Shown here: positions 1 through 6,163 of the stretch, one piece after another | Layout: every line of letters starts with the position of its first letter | How positions within the stretch are numbered: the first letter of the stretch is position 1 | NCBI GenBank assembly: GCA_030638935.1 | Contig: DAOWDR010000499.1 | Location: 1 to 9,519 of the forward strand | DNA: 9,519 nucleotides | Origin: Desulfobacteraceae bacterium | Lineage (GTDB): Bacteria > Desulfobacterota > Desulfobacteria > Desulfobacterales > Desulfobacteraceae | Direction of reading: 5' to 3' | Made by a program: the position numbers and the translations under genes | The notes under the pieces: model-generated | Told to the model about the DNA's origin: nothing | The model's input: only the letters and a program-made list of their open reading frames with translations | Database searches by the model: none

Positions 1-2
1 AA

Positions 3-218
3 ATCAGTTTTGATCCCCTGCCCCCAAAAGCACTGGATCTGGCACTTTTAACGGCAAAAAAATGTGGATGGAATGACGTGGGCATCGATATTGTGCAGTC
101 AGGCAATCAACTTTATGTGTTGGAAGGAAATATGAAATACGGAACAAAAGGATTCCAAAAGGCATGTATTGACTATAAAAAACTCCTATGCGATATGATT
201 CTCAAAAACCTTGTATGA
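3..218 (+). CDS. ATP-grasp domain protein, C-terminal part (cut by window edge)
   Basis: Only the last 71 residues are visible; the start lies outside the window. The frame is open from base 3 to a TGA at 216-218. The readable segments VGIDIV, then YVLEGNMKYGTKGF after a short gap, fit the end of the ATP-grasp fold as in RimK-type ligases. There an Asp, a Glu and an Asn (here the D of GIDIV and the E and N of LEGN) coordinate the two magnesium ions that hold ATP. Family members join a carboxylate to an amine or thiol through an acyl-phosphate. The substrate cannot be told from this fragment. The gene converges on the next one with only 8 nt between the stop codons, and I see no terminator hairpin there. 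The fold assignment is fairly good; the specific function is unknown. Confidence 0.6.
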   Translation: MSFDPLPPKALDLALLTAKKCGWNDVGIDIVQSGNQLYVLEGNMKYGTKGFQKACIDYKKLLCDMILKNLV

Positions 219-226
219 GGCTTAGC

Positions 227-817
227 TCAGAGCAGTCCGGCCTCTTTTTCATCTTCCTCCCACTCCAAAAGATATTCCCTTGTTGATGCATATTTTGACT
301 TACCTAGGGGCTTTAACAAGAGGTAACCCATCTTTTCAATATGCTTCTCAAGTAGAATGAAAAAAGCCTTTTCCACATCCTGTTTATCCATTTCCCCTGC
401 CAAAGGCGGGTCTGTTAGGGGGTTGGCCTGACCTTCCAAATCTTTCAAGCCCCTTGCTTCCGTGACCAGGCAAGTCAAATGCCCCTCCGGCACAAAGGCA
501 TCGCAAACAATCATATTCCATTGCTCCGGAAAATGATTAATCTTCCAGGGACTTAAGCCCGCAGGCCTTAAAATGTTCTTATTCTTAGGATTAAAAGGAG
601 ATTGAACAAAGGTCATTTTATTCTGATCAAACTGCATCAGCTCTTTTAACAACAAATTGATGTCATTGCCAAATATCCATTCTTCCGGTTCCAACAAAAC
701 TGGCGGGAATTCATTGCTGGTCAGGGCATATTTAAAGGACCCCTTCTCCTTCCAAAACATTTTAAAATCTGTCACATTTGGCAATACCTGCCTCACACAT
801 GGTTCCGTCATGTTCAT
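227..817 (-). CDS. hypothetical protein, third gene of the motB-motA operon
   Basis: The product is 196 aa, soluble, with no signal peptide or membrane segment. I do not recognise the family. It is rich in Trp, Pro and Leu. It has a Trp/Pro-rich middle (LSPWKINHFPEQWNM, about residues 88-102), a probable amphipathic helix at about 144-164 (DKQDVEKAFFILLEKHIEKM), and a strongly acidic tail (LLEWEEDEKEAGLL). It begins 22 nt after the motA stop with only a weak purine-rich ribosome-binding site (AAAGAAAG). A second ATG two codons in (809-811) is an equally possible start. The spacing suggests co-transcription with motB and motA from the sigma-28-type promoter near 2520, and so possibly a motility accessory role. 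That role is inferred from position only. It ends 8 nt from the stop of the convergent ATP-grasp gene. Confidence 0.7.
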   Translation of the reverse strand: MNMTEPCVRQVLPNVTDFKMFWKEKGSFKYALTSNEFPPVLLEPEEWIFGNDINLLLKELMQFDQNKMTFVQSPFNPKNKNILRPAGLSPWKINHFPEQWNMIVCDAFVPEGHLTCLVTEARGLKDLEGQANPLTDPPLAGEMDKQDVEKAFFILLEKHIEKMGYLLLKPLGKSKYASTREYLLEWEEDEKEAGLL

Positions 818-839
818 ACTTTCTTTATTATAGATAAAA

Positions 840-1694
840 CTACACGTTTTCCCGGACTTCTTCTGATAAATTCAATTTTTGACTTATCCTTTCATAGGAT
901 ACAAACCGGCTATTTCTTGCAGATGGCGTTAAAAATGATACCAGCTTTCGTTCCATCATTTTTGGATGAAGATCTTCTGACATGGCAAGAACACCTTCTA
1001 AAATGATTTTTTGAAGAAAAAGCTCCTGGAGCGTTCTTTCCCTTATGTTCGCAGCAAAAGGTAGAAACAAAAAATTAGCAAGTACTATACCATAAAGGGT
1101 TGATGTAAGGGCAACCGGGATTGTCCTCATAATTATTGCAGAATCACCCTGCCCGGCAAGCATTCCAATAAGCCCTACAACACTTCCCACAAGGCCAAAG
1201 GAAGGTGCGATATCTGCCATGGTTTGAAGAACCCTTATTGTTTCATCTCTCCTCATCCTGAAAAAATACATTTCAGCATTTAATGATTCTCTGATTTGCT
1301 CCCTTGAGAACCCGTCAACCAAAAGCCCCAAGGCCTGACGTAGAAAAACAATGGCTGTTTCTTCTTCATCCTCCTGGAGGGCAAGCAGACCGTTTACTCT
1401 TTTTTTCACAGACAGATCCACAAGGATTTTGACTATTTCGTTGGGGCCTTTTATAGCTTTTCCATAGGATGTTTTCAATACCTTGAAAAGAATTTCAATT
1501 CGTTTCATGTTGTAACTGATAAAGGTTGCCCCCAATGTACCGCCGACAATAATCAAAAAACCTGATAAATTTACATAAAGGCCTGCATTACCATGGATAA
1601 AAAAACCTGATAGGAAAAGAAACACACATATAACTATTCCAAAGATATTCATTCTCGCCTGCTTTAAAGAAGAAACCCAATCCGATGTAAACAT
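840..1694 (-). CDS. motA: MotA-family flagellar stator proton/sodium channel subunit
   Basis: MotA forms, with MotB, the inner-membrane stator that turns ion flow into torque on the flagellar rotor. The chosen product is 284 aa, the usual MotA length. It has four predicted membrane helices at about 16-33, 42-61, 160-180 and 191-215, with a long charged cytosolic loop between the second and third that in MotA contacts FliG. Family hallmarks are GGTLGATFISY in helix 2, APSFGLVGSVVGLIGML in helix 3 and TLYGIVLANFLFLPFA in helix 4. P164 and P212 match the two prolines important for torque in Escherichia coli MotA. An ORF extension to 1730 exists, but the GGAGG site at 1701-1705 sits 6 nt before the ATG at 1694, and nothing similar precedes the 1730 ATG. 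It follows motB with a gap of about 44 nt, the reverse of the common motA-motB order. ExbB/TolQ is unlikely, since its partner carries a MotB-like channel helix and an OmpA domain. Confidence 0.9.
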   Translation of the reverse strand: MFTSDWVSSLKQARMNIFGIVICVFLFLSGFFIHGNAGLYVNLSGFLIIVGGTLGATFISYNMKRIEILFKVLKTSYGKAIKGPNEIVKILVDLSVKKRVNGLLALQEDEEETAIVFLRQALGLLVDGFSREQIRESLNAEMYFFRMRRDETIRVLQTMADIAPSFGLVGSVVGLIGMLAGQGDSAIIMRTIPVALTSTLYGIVLANFLFLPFAANIRERTLQELFLQKIILEGVLAMSEDLHPKMMERKLVSFLTPSARNSRFVSYERISQKLNLSEEVRENV

Positions 1695-1700
1695 TTCACT

Positions 1701-1705
1701 CCTCC
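1701..1705 (-). promoter_or_regulatory. ribosome-binding site that fixes the motA start
   Basis: GGAGG on the minus strand lies 6 nt before the ATG at 1692-1694. The longer ORF start at 1730 has only AT-rich sequence (AAGTTTTAAT) before it. This site therefore argues for the shorter 284-aa MotA. Confidence 0.75.
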
Positions 1706-1738
1706 CAATGGTTTTGTCTCCCAATTGCATATTAAAAC

Positions 1739-2467
1739 TTAATATTTTTGTTTGGTTAAAATCAGTTCAACCCGCCTGTTAAGAGAACGGTTATACTCAG
1801 TATCATTTGATCTGACCGGCTGATGATAAGAGTGGGCAGTGATATAAATTCTGTTCTCATCAACCTGACATCTCTCTGTTAAATATCGTGCCACCGTTAC
1901 AGCTCTTTGGGAGGAAAGTTCCCAATTGGTGGGGTAGGCATCAGAGTTACTCGGAGTATCATCGGTGTGGCCGGATACATCTATATAATATTGATTTTCG
2001 TTTAAGGCCTTGGCAATTTGATCCAATTGATATCTTGCTCCCAATTTAAGGGTCACCCTCCCCGAATCAAATAAAAAATCACCTGCAAGTATTATTCTGA
2101 GGGCAGTGTCACTTACCAGATCCGTAGTGATGTTGTCATCTATAAGCACCTCTTTAATTGCAAGTTTAGTTTGGTCGAAAACATCCAAGGGCTGGCTTTT
2201 GGTATTAATATTTGCCACTCCTCCTGATCCCTGCTCAGACAAATAATTTTTAGCGGGTCCAAACCCAAACTTAATGTCCTTGTCCCCAACCTGGTAAATG
2301 TACATGACAGCAAAAAATATAAACATGGTCATCATTAAATCAGACCATGAAACCGCCCATTTATTATGCCGCTTTTCTTCGGGATAAGAAAAAACTTCGT
2401 CGTAAAAATCATTAAATCCATTCTGTTCAAACAAATTTTCTGACTTTTCTTTCTGCTCTAATTCCAT
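1739..2467 (-). CDS. motB: MotB-family flagellar stator subunit with OmpA-like peptidoglycan-binding domain
   Basis: MotB anchors the stator to the cell wall and carries the channel aspartate. The protein is 242 aa. It has a short charged cytosolic N-terminus, then one membrane helix at about 38-60 containing the signature WAVSWSDLMMTMFIFF. D43 there corresponds to the proton-binding Asp32 of E. coli MotB. A linker of about 60 residues follows, which should include the plug. The periplasmic OmpA-C domain spans about 120-240, with SGHTDD (165-170), LSSQRA (184-189) and NRRVEL (230-235). D169 and R188 match the peptidoglycan (diaminopimelate) binding pair. The ATG at 2467 has only a weak upstream site (GGGAAA, about 10 nt away). 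It is the first gene of the operon, about 50 nt downstream of a sigma-28-like promoter, and precedes motA. Confidence 0.92.
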   Translation of the reverse strand: MELEQKEKSENLFEQNGFNDFYDEVFSYPEEKRHNKWAVSWSDLMMTMFIFFAVMYIYQVGDKDIKFGFGPAKNYLSEQGSGGVANINTKSQPLDVFDQTKLAIKEVLIDDNITTDLVSDTALRIILAGDFLFDSGRVTLKLGARYQLDQIAKALNENQYYIDVSGHTDDTPSNSDAYPTNWELSSQRAVTVARYLTERCQVDENRIYITAHSYHQPVRSNDTEYNRSLNRRVELILTKQKY

Positions 2468-2519
2468 GATTCATATTTCCCATAGGATATACACCGATTG
2501 AAATTTAATAGTTTCACTG

Positions 2520-2547
2520 TAATCGGCTATATTTTTGCTTTTCTTTA
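2520..2547 (-). promoter_or_regulatory. sigma-28 (FliA)-type promoter for motB-motA
   Basis: On the minus strand the bases read TAAA at 2547-2544, a 16-nt AT-rich spacer, and GCCGATTA at 2527-2520. The FliA consensus as I know it is TAAAGTTT, 11 nt, then GCCGATAA, so 15 nt separate TAAA from the -10 box. Here the -10 box matches 7 of 8 and the -35 core matches TAAAG, with a spacer one base longer. It lies about 50 nt upstream of the motB ATG and points toward it, as expected for late flagellar genes. I found no comparable element elsewhere in the window. Confidence 0.7.
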
Positions 2548-2562
2548 ATGGGCAATGGGAAA

Positions 2563-2578
2563 AATTATGGTGATAATT
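2563..2578. repeat. short inverted repeat upstream of the motB promoter
   Basis: AATTAT and ATAATT form perfect 6-bp arms around a GGTG centre. It lies about 16 bp upstream of the -35 box of the sigma-28-like promoter, in the gap between divergent genes. It could be an operator half-site pair or a chance AT-rich palindrome. Confidence 0.25.
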
Positions 2579-2604
2579 ATGATGACGAGAGGAAAGGTCA
2601 TAAG

Positions 2605-2638
2605 ATAGAAAAGTTAAAAGTATCAGGGTTTCCCTGAT
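2605..2638 (-). terminator. hairpin, possible minus-strand terminator upstream of the motB promoter
   Basis: ATCAGGG and CCCTGAT are perfect 7-bp arms around a 3-nt loop (2622-2638). Read on the minus strand, the stem is followed by a T-rich stretch (ACTTTTAACTTTTC). It would stop minus-strand transcripts that run on from the PilZ gene before they enter the motB-motA operon. The T-run is interrupted, so termination may be weak. The 17-bp palindrome could instead be an operator for the plus-strand Fis-like gene, which starts 45 nt further on. Confidence 0.4.
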
Positions 2639-2682
2639 TAAATTGGTGATATGCTGATACCAAAAAAATAGCATCAGGCAGA

Positions 2683-2820
2683 ATGGAAAAAGAGGTGATT
2701 GCTTTTATTCTGGAAAAAGCGGGTTGGAATAGATCCCTTACTGCAGAAATTCTGAAAATTAGTTATAAAGCCCTAGTATACAAAATAAATGAATTTGAAA
2801 TTCATCTTCCTAGGAAATAG
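2683..2820 (+). CDS. orphan Fis-type helix-turn-helix mini-protein (45 aa) or activator remnant
   Basis: The ATG at 2683 opens a 45-residue frame ending in TAG. Its sequence closely follows the C-terminal DNA-binding (Fis/HTH_8) domain of NtrC-type sigma-54 activators: an initial helix (EKEVIAFILEKAGWNRS), then TAEILKISYKALVYKINEFEI, matching the family pattern of a GWN-type turn, an AA..L.IS segment and a L.YKI..F recognition helix. Normally this domain sits behind a AAA+ ATPase of about 240 residues. Here an in-frame TGA at 2647 closes the frame upstream, and the 200 bases before it show no AAA+ motifs in any plus-strand frame. There is only a weak ribosome-binding site (AGG, 4 nt before ATG). 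It could be a genuine stand-alone DNA-binding protein or the surviving tail of a deleted regulator. It lies in the motB-PilZ gap and converges on the PilZ gene, with 14 nt between the stops. Domain identity is good; expression is uncertain. Confidence 0.6.
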   Translation: MEKEVIAFILEKAGWNRSLTAEILKISYKALVYKINEFEIHLPRK

Positions 2821-2834
2821 CAGCGTTTATATTA

Positions 2835-3236
2835 TTAGACCGGTTCCTCCAAAGGTTCTGAAACATTATTTTTAAGATAATGATCAAGGTCAAACAATTG
2901 TTTAAAACTTAAATCGATAAACTGGACATGTTTTTTTCTGACTTTCATTGAGCTGAATGATGGTGTATTGACGACTTGATAATCAGAAACAGTCCTAAAA
3001 GGCAGATCCCCGACATAATACCCCATACTGCTTAGAAAAATTGACTCTTCCCGTTGCGGGTGCTCATCCTTATCTTCATCAGAGGAGTCAATATATTTAA
3101 AACAAATTCCCCCCATACTGATATCAATTATCTGTCCAAGTATCTGTGAATTTGGGCTGATAGCAGCGTAAGCGCCTTCGACTGCCTGGAATCTCTTGTT
3201 TCTACGCCTTTCTAATGTTCTTTTTCTATCCACCAT
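2835..3236 (-). CDS. small PilZ-domain protein, probable c-di-GMP receptor
   Basis: PilZ domains bind cyclic di-GMP and pass the signal to motility, polysaccharide or regulatory partners. The chosen product is 133 aa, mostly one PilZ domain. The N-terminal arm carries the RxxxR motif (R11 to R15, in LERRRNKRFQ). The beta-barrel carries the DxSxxG motif (D38, S40, G43, in IIDISMGGICF). Both c-di-GMP contact motifs are intact. There is no membrane segment with this start. A longer ORF begins at 3305, but its extra residues are hydrophobic and unlike the family, and no ribosome-binding site precedes it. AAAGGGA lies 7 nt before the ATG at 3236. The gene stands alone on the minus strand, upstream of the motB-motA operon and separated from it by a hairpin. 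A YcgR-like effect on the stator is a position-based guess; it lacks YcgR's extra N-terminal domain. Confidence 0.85.
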   Translation of the reverse strand: MVDRKRTLERRRNKRFQAVEGAYAAISPNSQILGQIIDISMGGICFKYIDSSDEDKDEHPQREESIFLSSMGYYVGDLPFRTVSDYQVVNTPSFSSMKVRKKHVQFIDLSFKQLFDLDHYLKNNVSEPLEEPV

Positions 3237-3243
3237 AACCTTT

Positions 3244-3250
3244 TCCCTTT
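3244..3250 (-). promoter_or_regulatory. ribosome-binding site that fixes the PilZ gene start
   Basis: AAAGGGA on the minus strand lies 7 nt before the ATG at 3234-3236. The alternative ATG at 3305 is preceded by ATTCCATTGGC, with no purine-rich site. The shorter start also places the conserved RxxxR motif near the N-terminus, as is usual for small PilZ proteins. Confidence 0.65.
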
Positions 3251-3533
3251 TACCAATGCCATTCCTAATTTGACTTAAAATGCATAAAAGCACAAAGTAT
3301 GCCAATGGAATAGTATTAGATAAAAAAATCTATATTTCTCTAAAAAGTCTTTATTTAAAGAATAAAAAGTGATCCATATTGTTTTATCTGTCATGGTAGG
3401 AACAAATCAATGTCAATTTTATGACAAAAAAATCTGCAAAAATTGAATTCGTTTTTCTGGACACCCCTTGTTTTTGTCTTAACCCATGCTCTCAATCATG
3501 ATTATTGAGACACCCTCTACATTGGGAACCTGT
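3251..3533. other. non-coding gap between the histidine kinase and PilZ genes
   Basis: This roughly 280-nt AT-rich stretch holds no convincing gene. It must carry the PilZ promoter, but I cannot place one confidently. A TTGACA at 3416-3411 (minus strand) has no acceptable -10 box at 16-18 nt. A short repeat TGTCA...TGACA (3411-3426) overlaps it. A 7-bp inverted repeat near 3500 follows the kinase stop codon. Confidence 0.5.
3490..3510 (-). repeat. inverted repeat just past the histidine kinase stop
   Basis: TCTCAAT and ATTGAGA form perfect 7-bp arms around a 7-nt loop, 24 nt beyond the end of the kinase gene. The position suits a transcription end for the four-gene operon. The stem is AT-rich and no T-run follows on the minus strand, so it is at best a weak or factor-dependent terminator. 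Confidence 0.25.
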
Positions 3534-5663
3534 CTACTCCCGGTTTTTTCTTAAAACATTTTTAACCGCCCCGGCCAGTTCTTGAATCCCAATAGGTTTC
3601 ATCAGGTATTGAGCAATCCCTATCTCTTTTATTGAATTCGGATCAATATCATCACTGTATCCAGAGCAGAGGATAATGGGGACATCCGGCTTGAGTTCAA
3701 AAATTTTCTCAGCTAACATTTTGCCCGTCATCTTCGGCATGATCATATCGGTTATGACGAGGTCAAAACCATCCTTTTGATTCAAAAAGATATTCCATGC
3801 GTTTATACTGTCATTGGATGTTACCACCTGGTATCCCAACAAAGTCAGGAATTGTTTGGCCAGATCGGTTTGAAGTGATTCATCGTCCACAAACAAAATC
3901 CGTTCATTATTACCGACAGGTATTGGTTCCTTCATTGCCTTGGGCTTATCCGGCGCATCAAATAACGGGAAGTATATTATAAATTCACTCCCTTTTCCCA
4001 ATTGGCTGTTTACTATAATATGACCGTTAAATTTTGAAACAATGCCATGGACAACAGAAAGACCAAGTCCGGTTCCTTTATCTTTATCTTTTGTTGTAAA
4101 ATAAGGGTCAAAAATTTTTTCAACCACATCCGGCCCTATGCCGCACCCTGTATCCTTAACAGATAGCACAAGATATCGACCGGGGATTAATTCAGGTTTG
4201 GCAGCATGGCCTTCCTGTTTAATCTCAACCTGTTTTAGATCAACTCCAAGGGTGCCCCCATCTTCCTTCATGGCATGCCAGGCATTGGTGCACAGATTCA
4301 TAATGACCTGGTGCATCTGGGTTTGATCTGCAAGAATTGAGGAAGTACTTTGCAAATTTTTTTCTATTTTGATGGATGGGGGAAGCGAAGCCCTTAAAAG
4401 GTCAAGGACTTCCGAAATTAGCAACCCTAATTTCAAAGGCCTTTTTTCATATTCGGCTTGATGGCTGAAGGTCAGAATTTGCCGGACCAATTCCTTTGCC
4501 CGGTTGGATGCATGGAGAATTTTTTCAAGCCTTGGTTTTATTTTTGACCCATCTTCCACTTCATAAAGGGATAATTCAGTAAACCCCATTATGGCCGATA
4601 ATATATTATTAAAATCATGGGCAATCCCGCCTGCCAGAGTCCCTATTGCCTCCATTTTTTGGGATTGGCGTAACTGCCGGGATACTTCCTCACGCTCCTT
4701 TTCAACTTTTTTCCGTTCTTTTAACTCACTTGCAAGTTGCAGATTTGCTTCTTCCAGATCTTTTGTCCTCTCTCTTACACGCAACTCCAGCTCATCATGC
4801 ATGTTCTTGAGTTTCCGGCCTGACCGTTTAAGGTCATCATAGTGCAGCGCAAGATTTCGTCCTTTCTGAATAATGGATTGTTTCTCGTTGGGATAACAGA
4901 TATCCTGGGTGATGATTAATAATTTTCTTCCATGGATATCAATTGCACTTACTTCAAATAACAATTCCTGGCCTGAATGGTCTTCTTCGATCCAGCCACC
5001 TGATTTCAAAATATTTTTATGATCTTTTGCCCATTGTAATTTTGCTTCCTGGATAAAATTTCCCAAAAAACTGAACTCATCTTCCTCATAGGCTTGCCCT
5101 AAAAGCATCTGGCTTGACTGGGGAATTTGTTTAATCCACTGCGGCGGGGTTCCGATTAAGGCAAAATGACCTTGATCGTTCATTTCCAGGACAGCAAAAT
5201 TTAACACCTGGAATAGATCCTCCAAAAATGTTTCATTTTTCTCTTTGGTGCTTTTCCCCGAAAAATGAAACATGCGATTTTTCTGTCCCTCTATCAAAAG
5301 ACTTAGCTCATTACACTTCTGCTGTGTTTGCCTCAAATATTCTTCTTTTTTTGTTGCATCCCAGATAAGAAGTCCATACCCACTGTCAACTTCAAATAAA
5401 AGTGCATCCACACACAGGTTAAAAGGCATTTTTATACAGGAGAACTCCATTGATTCCTCATTTAAGGGCAAAACCCCTTCCATAAAAAGAACCACATCTG
5501 AAATATCGCTTTCTTTTTCAGGAATTGGCATATGGAAATCAGATAGATTCCCACCCCAATGAAATAATCTACCAAGATTGTCTGTAATAAAATAGACAAG
5601 GGAACAATCCCTGAAGACCTGGGAACATATTTTTTCCAATACACCTGTTGTAGAATTCGACAT
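3534..5663 (-). CDS. soluble hybrid histidine kinase with C-terminal receiver, GTPase-operon type
   Basis: The product is 709 aa with no membrane helix, so it is a cytosolic sensor kinase. Residues 20-125 form a divergent sensor domain with ITDNLGRLFHWGGNL, FMEGVLPLNEE and LIWDATKKEEYL, ending in QQKCNELSLL. Residues 146-255 are a second PAS-like domain. A coiled coil runs at about 265-335. HisKA follows with the phospho-accepting H349 (GGIAHDFNNIL). The ATP-binding domain has an N-box with N460, a G1 box DTGCGI (504-509), FDPYFTTK (518-525) and GTGLGL (530-535). The receiver (588-705) has acidic residues D593 and D594, phospho-acceptor D639 (ITDMIMP), S667 and K689 (LMKP). All catalytic residues are present. 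The ATG directly abuts the TAA of the upstream GTPase gene, implying translational coupling and joint function. The receiver may act on H349 by phosphorelay or on an unseen Hpt protein. No output DNA-binding domain is present. Confidence 0.92.
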   Translation of the reverse strand: MSNSTTGVLEKICSQVFRDCSLVYFITDNLGRLFHWGGNLSDFHMPIPEKESDISDVVLFMEGVLPLNEESMEFSCIKMPFNLCVDALLFEVDSGYGLLIWDATKKEEYLRQTQQKCNELSLLIEGQKNRMFHFSGKSTKEKNETFLEDLFQVLNFAVLEMNDQGHFALIGTPPQWIKQIPQSSQMLLGQAYEEDEFSFLGNFIQEAKLQWAKDHKNILKSGGWIEEDHSGQELLFEVSAIDIHGRKLLIITQDICYPNEKQSIIQKGRNLALHYDDLKRSGRKLKNMHDELELRVRERTKDLEEANLQLASELKERKKVEKEREEVSRQLRQSQKMEAIGTLAGGIAHDFNNILSAIMGFTELSLYEVEDGSKIKPRLEKILHASNRAKELVRQILTFSHQAEYEKRPLKLGLLISEVLDLLRASLPPSIKIEKNLQSTSSILADQTQMHQVIMNLCTNAWHAMKEDGGTLGVDLKQVEIKQEGHAAKPELIPGRYLVLSVKDTGCGIGPDVVEKIFDPYFTTKDKDKGTGLGLSVVHGIVSKFNGHIIVNSQLGKGSEFIIYFPLFDAPDKPKAMKEPIPVGNNERILFVDDESLQTDLAKQFLTLLGYQVVTSNDSINAWNIFLNQKDGFDLVITDMIMPKMTGKMLAEKIFELKPDVPIILCSGYSDDIDPNSIKEIGIAQYLMKPIGIQELAGAVKNVLRKNRE

Positions 5664-6161
5664 TTATTCATCCATTATTTTTTTTGTCAATAATTGAAAG
5701 GTCTGTTCAACCTGAATTCCTGTTTTTGCACTGGCTTGAATAACTATGACCCCCTGACTTTTTAATTCCTCTAAAGTTGAGGTGTCTATCTCCCATTGGT
5801 CTTTTAAATCCAATTTGTTTATCACAAGGATAAAGGGATGCTTCCCAATTGTATTTTCCACTATTTCCTTTAAATTCAATGCAGTTGCCAGGGTTGCCCC
5901 CCGGGTTCCGTCTACCACATAAATACAGCCCGAAGATCCCTTTAGATAGGAAAGTCTGACATGCTGGAAGTCATCTTCCCCGTGCAAATCCCATATAATA
6001 AGGTCAACCTGGGTATCGTTGATACTCACCTGTGTTTTCTCTATTTTTACGCCAACGGTTGTATGGTATTTATCAGAAAAAATACTATGGACATACCTTT
6101 GGACAAGGCTGGTTTTACCCACAGCAAATGCACCCAGCATGCAAATCTTTTTTTTTATCAT
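5664..6161 (-). CDS. Ras/Rab-like small GTPase
   Basis: This is a 165-aa single-domain GTPase of the Ras superfamily, a GTP/GDP molecular switch. All five G motifs are readable: P-loop GAFAVGKTS (10-18) with K16 and T17; switch I YHTTVG with T35 as the likely magnesium ligand; switch II WDLHGED (57-63) with D58 and G61; base-recognition NKLD (115-118); and SAK (144-146). Position 62, where Ras and Rab have the catalytic Gln, is Glu. The protein ends KIMDE without a prenylation Cys, so it should be soluble or held by a protein partner. TTVGVKI resembles Rab proteins more than MglA, which lacks this switch I form. It starts 2 nt after the stop of the OmpA-like gene, behind AAAGG, and its own stop abuts the kinase ATG. 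This places it at the heart of a four-gene operon. The partner proteins and GAP or exchange factors are not known. Confidence 0.92.
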   Translation of the reverse strand: MIKKKICMLGAFAVGKTSLVQRYVHSIFSDKYHTTVGVKIEKTQVSINDTQVDLIIWDLHGEDDFQHVRLSYLKGSSGCIYVVDGTRGATLATALNLKEIVENTIGKHPFILVINKLDLKDQWEIDTSTLEELKSQGVIVIQASAKTGIQVEQTFQLLTKKIMDE

Positions 6162-6163
6162 GT

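Noticed and set aside
34..60. TGGCAC resembling a sigma-54 -24 element
   Set aside because: It lies inside the ATP-grasp coding region, and no TTGC-like -12 box follows at the right distance.
2471..2674. 67-aa minus-strand ORF, His-rich, ending just before motB
   Set aside because: It runs across the sigma-28-like promoter, the hairpin and the AT-rich repeat. Its composition looks like translated non-coding DNA, and no family pattern is visible.
3411..3416. Perfect TTGACA on the minus strand upstream of the PilZ gene
   Set aside because: No acceptable -10 hexamer lies 16-18 nt downstream, so I do not call it a promoter.
3797..5562. Several plus-strand ORFs of 61-96 aa opposite the histidine kinase
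   Set aside because: They are antisense shadows of a clearly conserved kinase frame, with no domain pattern of their own.
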